NCBI GenBank assembly: GCA_018715345.1
Contig: DVLT01000049.1
Coordinates: 1-36,125, forward strand
Length of the DNA stretch: 36,125 bases
Reading direction: 5' to 3'
Source: Candidatus Onthocola gallistercoris
Lineage (GTDB): Bacteria; Bacillota; Clostridia; Lachnospirales; Lachnospiraceae
Positions within the stretch are counted from its first letter, which is position 1. Each line of letters begins with the position of its first letter. Below are positions 32,639-36,125 of this stretch, piece after piece. The position numbers were made by a program, and so were the translations under genes. The notes under the pieces were generated by a model. It was not told the DNA's origin and made no database searches. It was given only the letters and a program-made list of their open reading frames with translations.

Positions 32639-34093
32639 ATGTGGACGCGGAAGGATTTAAAAAGTCGGGCGCGTCAGACGATAAGAAACAATTACTGGCG
32701 CATCATCGGCGCCATACTGATCGTGGCTTTTATCTGCGGCGATATCCATCTGAACGTGACGGACAGCCTGATCCGGGCCGGTGAGAATTACCGGCCCACC
32801 CGGGGCGTTCTGGCGGGAGTCTTTAATAATATCATCCGTTCCCAGTCTTTCATCTACGGTTTTTTAAATGCCATGAACCAGATGATCTTTAAAAACCGGA
32901 TCGGAGCCGGTGTGATCATACTGATCGGAGCTTTCTTCATGTTCCTTTTCTGGTTTTTTGTCCGCAATGTGATCAGCGTGGGCAAATGCCGGTTTTTTCT
33001 GGAAGCAAGAGGTTACGGGGATACGCGGGTTCTCAAGCTGGGATTTGTTTTCCGGATGCGGCGGATAGCAAAGGTCGCGGTGATCATGTTTTTCAAATCC
33101 CTCTATACTCTTCTGTGGAGCCTGACCATCGTGGGCGGCATCATCAAAAGCTATTCCTATGTGATGATCCCCTATATACTGGCGGAGAATCCGGACATTT
33201 CCAGGAAGGAAGCCTTTTACCTGTCACGGCGCATGATGGATGGGGAGAAATGGGAAGCGTTTAAGCTGGATCTGTCTTTTCTGGGCTGGCAGATACTGGG
33301 TTATGTCACCCTGGGACTGGGAGACTGGCTGATCGCCATGCCCTACCGGGAGACGGCCTATGCGGAACTGTACATAAGACTCAGAAAAAAAGTCCGGAAA
33401 GCCCATATACCCGGCGCCAAAGATTTGAAAGACCGGGCATTGGACGTGAAATTTTCTGACACAGCCTATCCGGAGGAGTCCTATTTTATCCAGACAGACC
33501 GGCCGGCATATCAGCCCCGGCCGGAGGTGGATCGACATTACAGCCTGATATCACTGATACTGATCTTTTTCACCTTTTCCATTGCGGGATGGCTGTGGGA
33601 AGTGGGCTTTCACCTATTCATGACCGGTGAATTTGTCAAGCGGGGGACCATGGCAGGTCCTTGGCTCCCCATTTACGGGACAGGTGGCATTCTGGCGATC
33701 CTGTTTTTGAAGCGGCTGGCAAAACGGCCGGCGCTGACCTATGTGATGACTGTCCTCCTGTGCGGCACGATCGAATATGTGACCGCCTGGTTTTTGTGGG
33801 AAACGGTCCATATGAAATGGTGGGATTACACAGGCTATTTTGTCAATATCCACGGGCGAGTCTGCCTGGAAGGTCTGATCGTTTTTGGTTTGGGCGGATG
33901 CGCCGCCATCTACCTTTTGGGACCGGCCCTTGACGAACTGTTTTCCGGATTTTCCAGGCGGATCCTCATCGGCGTATGCGCAGCGCTGCTTTTGCTGTTT
34001 GCATTGGACGGGGCCTGGTCGGTGAGCCACCCAAATACAGGCAGGGGGATCACAAAGAGCGCCTGGGTGGAAATGGCCAATTGGAGGGCATAA
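32639..34093 (+). CDS. DUF975 - CmpB (PF06541) fusion membrane protein
   Basis: The 484-residue protein joins two membrane modules. Residues 1 to about 235 match the DUF975 pattern: MWTRKDLKSRARQTIRNNYW, and later ISRKEAFYLSRRMMDGEKWEAFKLDLSFLGWQ near 190-220. A hydrophilic linker with charged residues follows to about 300. From about 303 on comes a CmpB/DUF1113-type permease-like domain with four helices (FSIAGWLWEVGFHLFMTGEFVKRGTMAGPWLPIYG, then WWDYTGYFVNIHGRVCLEGL). Both modules are common as separate proteins in Clostridia, and their fusion is seen in some Lachnospiraceae as far as I recall. Function is unknown. It is the third gene of the SGNH-metallophosphoesterase transcript. Ribosome binding site GGGGGAGG. 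Confidence 0.85.
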   Translation: MWTRKDLKSRARQTIRNNYWRIIGAILIVAFICGDIHLNVTDSLIRAGENYRPTRGVLAGVFNNIIRSQSFIYGFLNAMNQMIFKNRIGAGVIILIGAFFMFLFWFFVRNVISVGKCRFFLEARGYGDTRVLKLGFVFRMRRIAKVAVIMFFKSLYTLLWSLTIVGGIIKSYSYVMIPYILAENPDISRKEAFYLSRRMMDGEKWEAFKLDLSFLGWQILGYVTLGLGDWLIAMPYRETAYAELYIRLRKKVRKAHIPGAKDLKDRALDVKFSDTAYPEESYFIQTDRPAYQPRPEVDRHYSLISLILIFFTFSIAGWLWEVGFHLFMTGEFVKRGTMAGPWLPIYGTGGILAILFLKRLAKRPALTYVMTVLLCGTIEYVTAWFLWETVHMKWWDYTGYFVNIHGRVCLEGLIVFGLGGCAAIYLLGPALDELFSGFSRRILIGVCAALLLLFALDGAWSVSHPNTGRGITKSAWVEMANWRA

Positions 34094-34193
34094 AGAGGAT
34101 AAATGAACAAAAGGCTGCGAACAAAGAACAAATTTATTAATAGTACTTTGTTGTATAAAAAGGTTGTCAAGAAAACAGTTTAAAGGAGTAAAG

Positions 34194-35075
34194 ATGTATC
34201 AGCTTATTGGATTGGAATGGTTTGATAGAACACCGTATCTTGTTTTTAACGTTTTGCCAGAAAAGAGTATTAAGTATAAAAAGTTGTCGGGATATTTATA
34301 TATAAAACGTGGTGGCGAACAATATTGTGTAGGATATCATAAATTGGATACGGGAGTTCACATTCCCTGTGATAATACAACAAAAATGCCAGGGGGAAAA
34401 TATAAACAATGTAAAAAGTGTGAGGAGAAAGAAGGATTTTATGACTGCAAGATTTGCAATGGAGAATCTTGTCATGCCTCAAACAGTATCGCATTAAAAT
34501 ATTGCAATCAAGAACATCTTGTATATTTAGCGTATTTTGAACCCGATATAATCAAAGTGGGCACAGCATCAGAGATAAGAAAGGAAGAACGGTTACTGGA
34601 ACAAGGGGCTTTATATTTTTATTACATAGCTAACGTGAACAGTGGACGGGCTGCCAGAATAATAGAAAGAGAGATATCGAAACTCGGGATAACTACTCGT
34701 GTTTCCACAAAGCATAAGCTTTGCAATTTTATTATAAAGCAACCTAAAGAGTTGATAGAAAAGAAAATGGAAAAAGAATATTTGAGAATCATATCCCTGC
34801 TTCCCAAATACCGAAATAATTTTTTGAAAAAGCCGATCGTAAATGATTTTCTTTATTTATCTGAACAATTAAGACCTGATTTCGAAGATGAGTTTTATCA
34901 ATTGGATTTCTTTTCAGATCATAAAACATATAAAAATTATTTTATATATAAGGGTGATGTTATACAGGGAGAATATTTGGGGACAATTGGAAGTATAATT
35001 GCGTTAAAAAATAAAAATAAAACCTTTATTGTTGATTTAAAGCAATTTTTTGGTTGGGAAGTTTTTTTGGATTAA
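34194..35075 (+). CDS. DUF2797-like cysteine-rich protein
   Basis: The 293-residue protein has cysteines at 59, 73, 76, 85, 88, 93 and 104, arranged as two C-x2-C pairs, suggesting a zinc-binding region. A segment with VYLAYFEPDIIKVGTAS (about 110-126), RLLEQGA (133-139) and an IERE motif (157-160) follows. This is the DUF2797 pattern, and the spacing of Y/KVG/R/E resembles a GIY-YIG nuclease-like core, which I mention only as inference. The N-terminal part is beta-rich. The gene is clearly more AT-rich than the operon before it, with AAAAAGAA-type codon use, consistent with transfer. AAAGGAG at 34182-34188 is five bases before the ATG. No neighbour suggests its function. Confidence 0.75.
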   Translation: MYQLIGLEWFDRTPYLVFNVLPEKSIKYKKLSGYLYIKRGGEQYCVGYHKLDTGVHIPCDNTTKMPGGKYKQCKKCEEKEGFYDCKICNGESCHASNSIALKYCNQEHLVYLAYFEPDIIKVGTASEIRKEERLLEQGALYFYYIANVNSGRAARIIEREISKLGITTRVSTKHKLCNFIIKQPKELIEKKMEKEYLRIISLLPKYRNNFLKKPIVNDFLYLSEQLRPDFEDEFYQLDFFSDHKTYKNYFIYKGDVIQGEYLGTIGSIIALKNKNKTFIVDLKQFFGWEVFLD

Positions 35076-35270
35076 TAGTACACTGTGCGAGGATAGGATT
35101 ATAAAGAAAATATGGAAAATATAAAAATATATTCAAAGAATAAGTTACTAAAGATAATTTATGCAAATAAGGGGAAAGCATGAAAAATAAAAAATAGTTT
35201 TAAAGATGCACAGTCTGGCAGGATTGATCCGCTTTTGTCAATAAATGAGCAACACTAGAGGTGGTATAGT

Positions 35271-35993
35271 ATGCTTTCTGATAAAACTTTTGCGAAACGC
35301 GTACATGATTATCAGCAAAAGCTTTCAGAAGAAAAATTTGATCTGCCTTCAGACTTTAAAGTTATTAATCCATTCTGTGGGAATCAGAGGGAAAAGGTCT
35401 GGAAAACGACAAAGTTTTTCTATGAGAAATATTATGATGATACGGGTACCCGTAAATTAATACTTGGGAGCTGTCCTTCACGCAGAAGTTCGGCGATTAC
35501 GGGTGTTCCTTTTGAAGATATGGGTTATCTCCAAAGGGAGACGGGGATTTGCTTTAGTGAATCTGGGGAAAGCGGGATGCCGTCTGGTTTTTTGCATGAT
35601 GTCATTCAGACATATGGAGGGCGGGAAAAGTTTTATCGGGATTTTTATATGAATTTTGTATTTCCTCTTGGAATTGTAAAAATAAATTTAAAGGGACGTC
35701 AGGTCAATGTCAATTATTATGAGGACAAAGAGCTGGAAAAAGATTTGTATTCATTTATGATCGAATCGATACAGGATCAGATGGATCTTGGCATTGACCG
35801 ATCGGTTTGCTATTGTATAGGAAGCGGCGGAAATTATAATTTTTTGAGTAGATTAAATAAAGAGTTTAACTTTTTTGAAAAAATAATTCCTTTAGAACAT
35901 CCCCGATTTATTATGCAGTATAACTCAGATCGTAAGGAGGAATTCCTGGACAAATATGTCAATGCGCTGCGTTACCCGGATGAAGTGATATGA
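35271..35993 (+). CDS. Uracil-DNA glycosylase family relative (SMUG2/DUF4918-like), altered motif
   Basis: The 240-residue protein has the layout of SMUG2-type (DUF4918) uracil-DNA glycosylases: an N-terminal helical part, LGSCPSRRSSAITGVPFED (65-83), the GG-linked FYRDFYMNFVFPLG, NYY, and LEHPRFIMQY (208-217) with the C-terminal active-site His210. The first motif is normally GINPGR with a catalytic Asn; here it is GSCPSR, so the Asn is replaced by Cys. Such variants may have changed specificity or little activity. It could be a DNA-repair enzyme for uracil or oxidised bases, or a non-catalytic relative. The ribosome binding site is AGAGGTGG. It lies in the same AT-rich stretch as the DUF2797-type gene, 195 bases after it. 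Confidence 0.75.
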   Translation: MLSDKTFAKRVHDYQQKLSEEKFDLPSDFKVINPFCGNQREKVWKTTKFFYEKYYDDTGTRKLILGSCPSRRSSAITGVPFEDMGYLQRETGICFSESGESGMPSGFLHDVIQTYGGREKFYRDFYMNFVFPLGIVKINLKGRQVNVNYYEDKELEKDLYSFMIESIQDQMDLGIDRSVCYCIGSGGNYNFLSRLNKEFNFFEKIIPLEHPRFIMQYNSDRKEEFLDKYVNALRYPDEVI

Positions 35994-35999
35994 GCAGAC

Positions 36000-36076
36000 A
36001 GATCCGGCCAGATACATGAACCGTATGTCCGGTGTTGTGAGAGGACGGCAGCTGCTCACCGCCTCCTACTCGATTT
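36000..36076 (+). mobile_element. Group II intron-like 3' terminal fragment
   Basis: The stretch GAACCGTATGTCCGG, GTTGTGAGAGGACGG and CTCCTACTCGATT resembles the end of bacterial group II introns downstream of their reverse-transcriptase gene, where a hairpin of the form (G)GTGAGAGG...CCTCCTACTCGA follows domain V. Here AGG/CCT and CGG/CCG arms enclose CAGCTGCTCA. No reverse-transcriptase reading frame lies upstream, because the preceding gene is the glycosylase relative, so this would be a remnant. The identification rests on recall of the motif and is tentative. Confidence 0.4.
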
Positions 36077-36125
36077 TCTGTAGGCTGGTCATAGCCATAT
36101 ATTGTTGATTTTTCGCATTATTAAA

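Noticed and set aside
35178-35195. Tiny open frame MKNKK with a ribosome binding site
   Set aside because: Only five codons; AGGGG upstream is probably chance in AT-rich DNA and no attenuator follows.

Overview
The window looks like a chromosomal segment of a Gram-positive, low-to-mid GC Clostridia, most likely a gut Lachnospiraceae. Supporting signs are strong AGGAGG-type ribosome binding sites, sigma-A promoters, many hairpin-plus-U-tract terminators, a glycine riboswitch, a BceSAB-type antimicrobial-peptide module, a surface adhesin with a sortase-like tail, YesL/DUF624 and DUF975/CmpB membrane proteins, and the heterodimeric ABC exporter typical of Firmicutes. The genus is inference.

Layout. 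(1) 1-4330: two tandem paralogous membrane-anchored alpha/beta hydrolases; the second is split by a frameshift. (2) 4430-8590: an operon for a heterodimeric ABC exporter plus a MarR-type regulator, preceded by a promoter overlapped by three TTGCATATACAA-like operator copies. (3) 8660-10945: an AIM24/TIGR00266-type protein, an uncharacterised membrane-anchored protein on the minus strand, and a DUF624 membrane protein. (4) 11130-16530: a CUT1/Ugp-like sugar or glycerol-phosphate ABC transporter (lipoprotein, two permeases, a small membrane protein, a UgpC/MsmX-type ATPase) behind a long structured leader. (5) 16630-19470: a phospholipase-D family protein and a GH3 beta-N-acetylhexosaminidase. 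(6) 19864-23892: a 1342-residue thioester-domain plus eight CnaB-like-domain surface adhesin. (7) 23930-26650: a small alarmone synthetase with a highly structured leader, then a glycine riboswitch, terminator and AGCS-type amino-acid:cation symporter. (8) 26685-30582, minus strand: kinase, ATPase and permease of a Bce-type peptide-sensing module, without its response regulator. (9) 30690-34093: an SGNH hydrolase, a membrane metallophosphoesterase and a DUF975-CmpB fusion in one operon. (10) 34194-36125: visibly AT-richer DNA carrying a DUF2797-type protein, a SMUG2/DUF4918-type uracil-DNA-glycosylase relative and a group II intron-like 3' fragment at the edge.

The observations most worth following are mainly non-coding. 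Two nearly identical leader elements (17-59 and 11191-11234) precede unrelated genes. A ~140 bp repeat starts in the U-tract of two different terminators, one of them the glycine riboswitch terminator. The alarmone-synthetase leader contains a 24 bp perfect hairpin. Tandem operator-like repeats lie in front of the exporter and bceAB operons. No CRISPR array, rRNA, tRNA or complete insertion sequence was seen.
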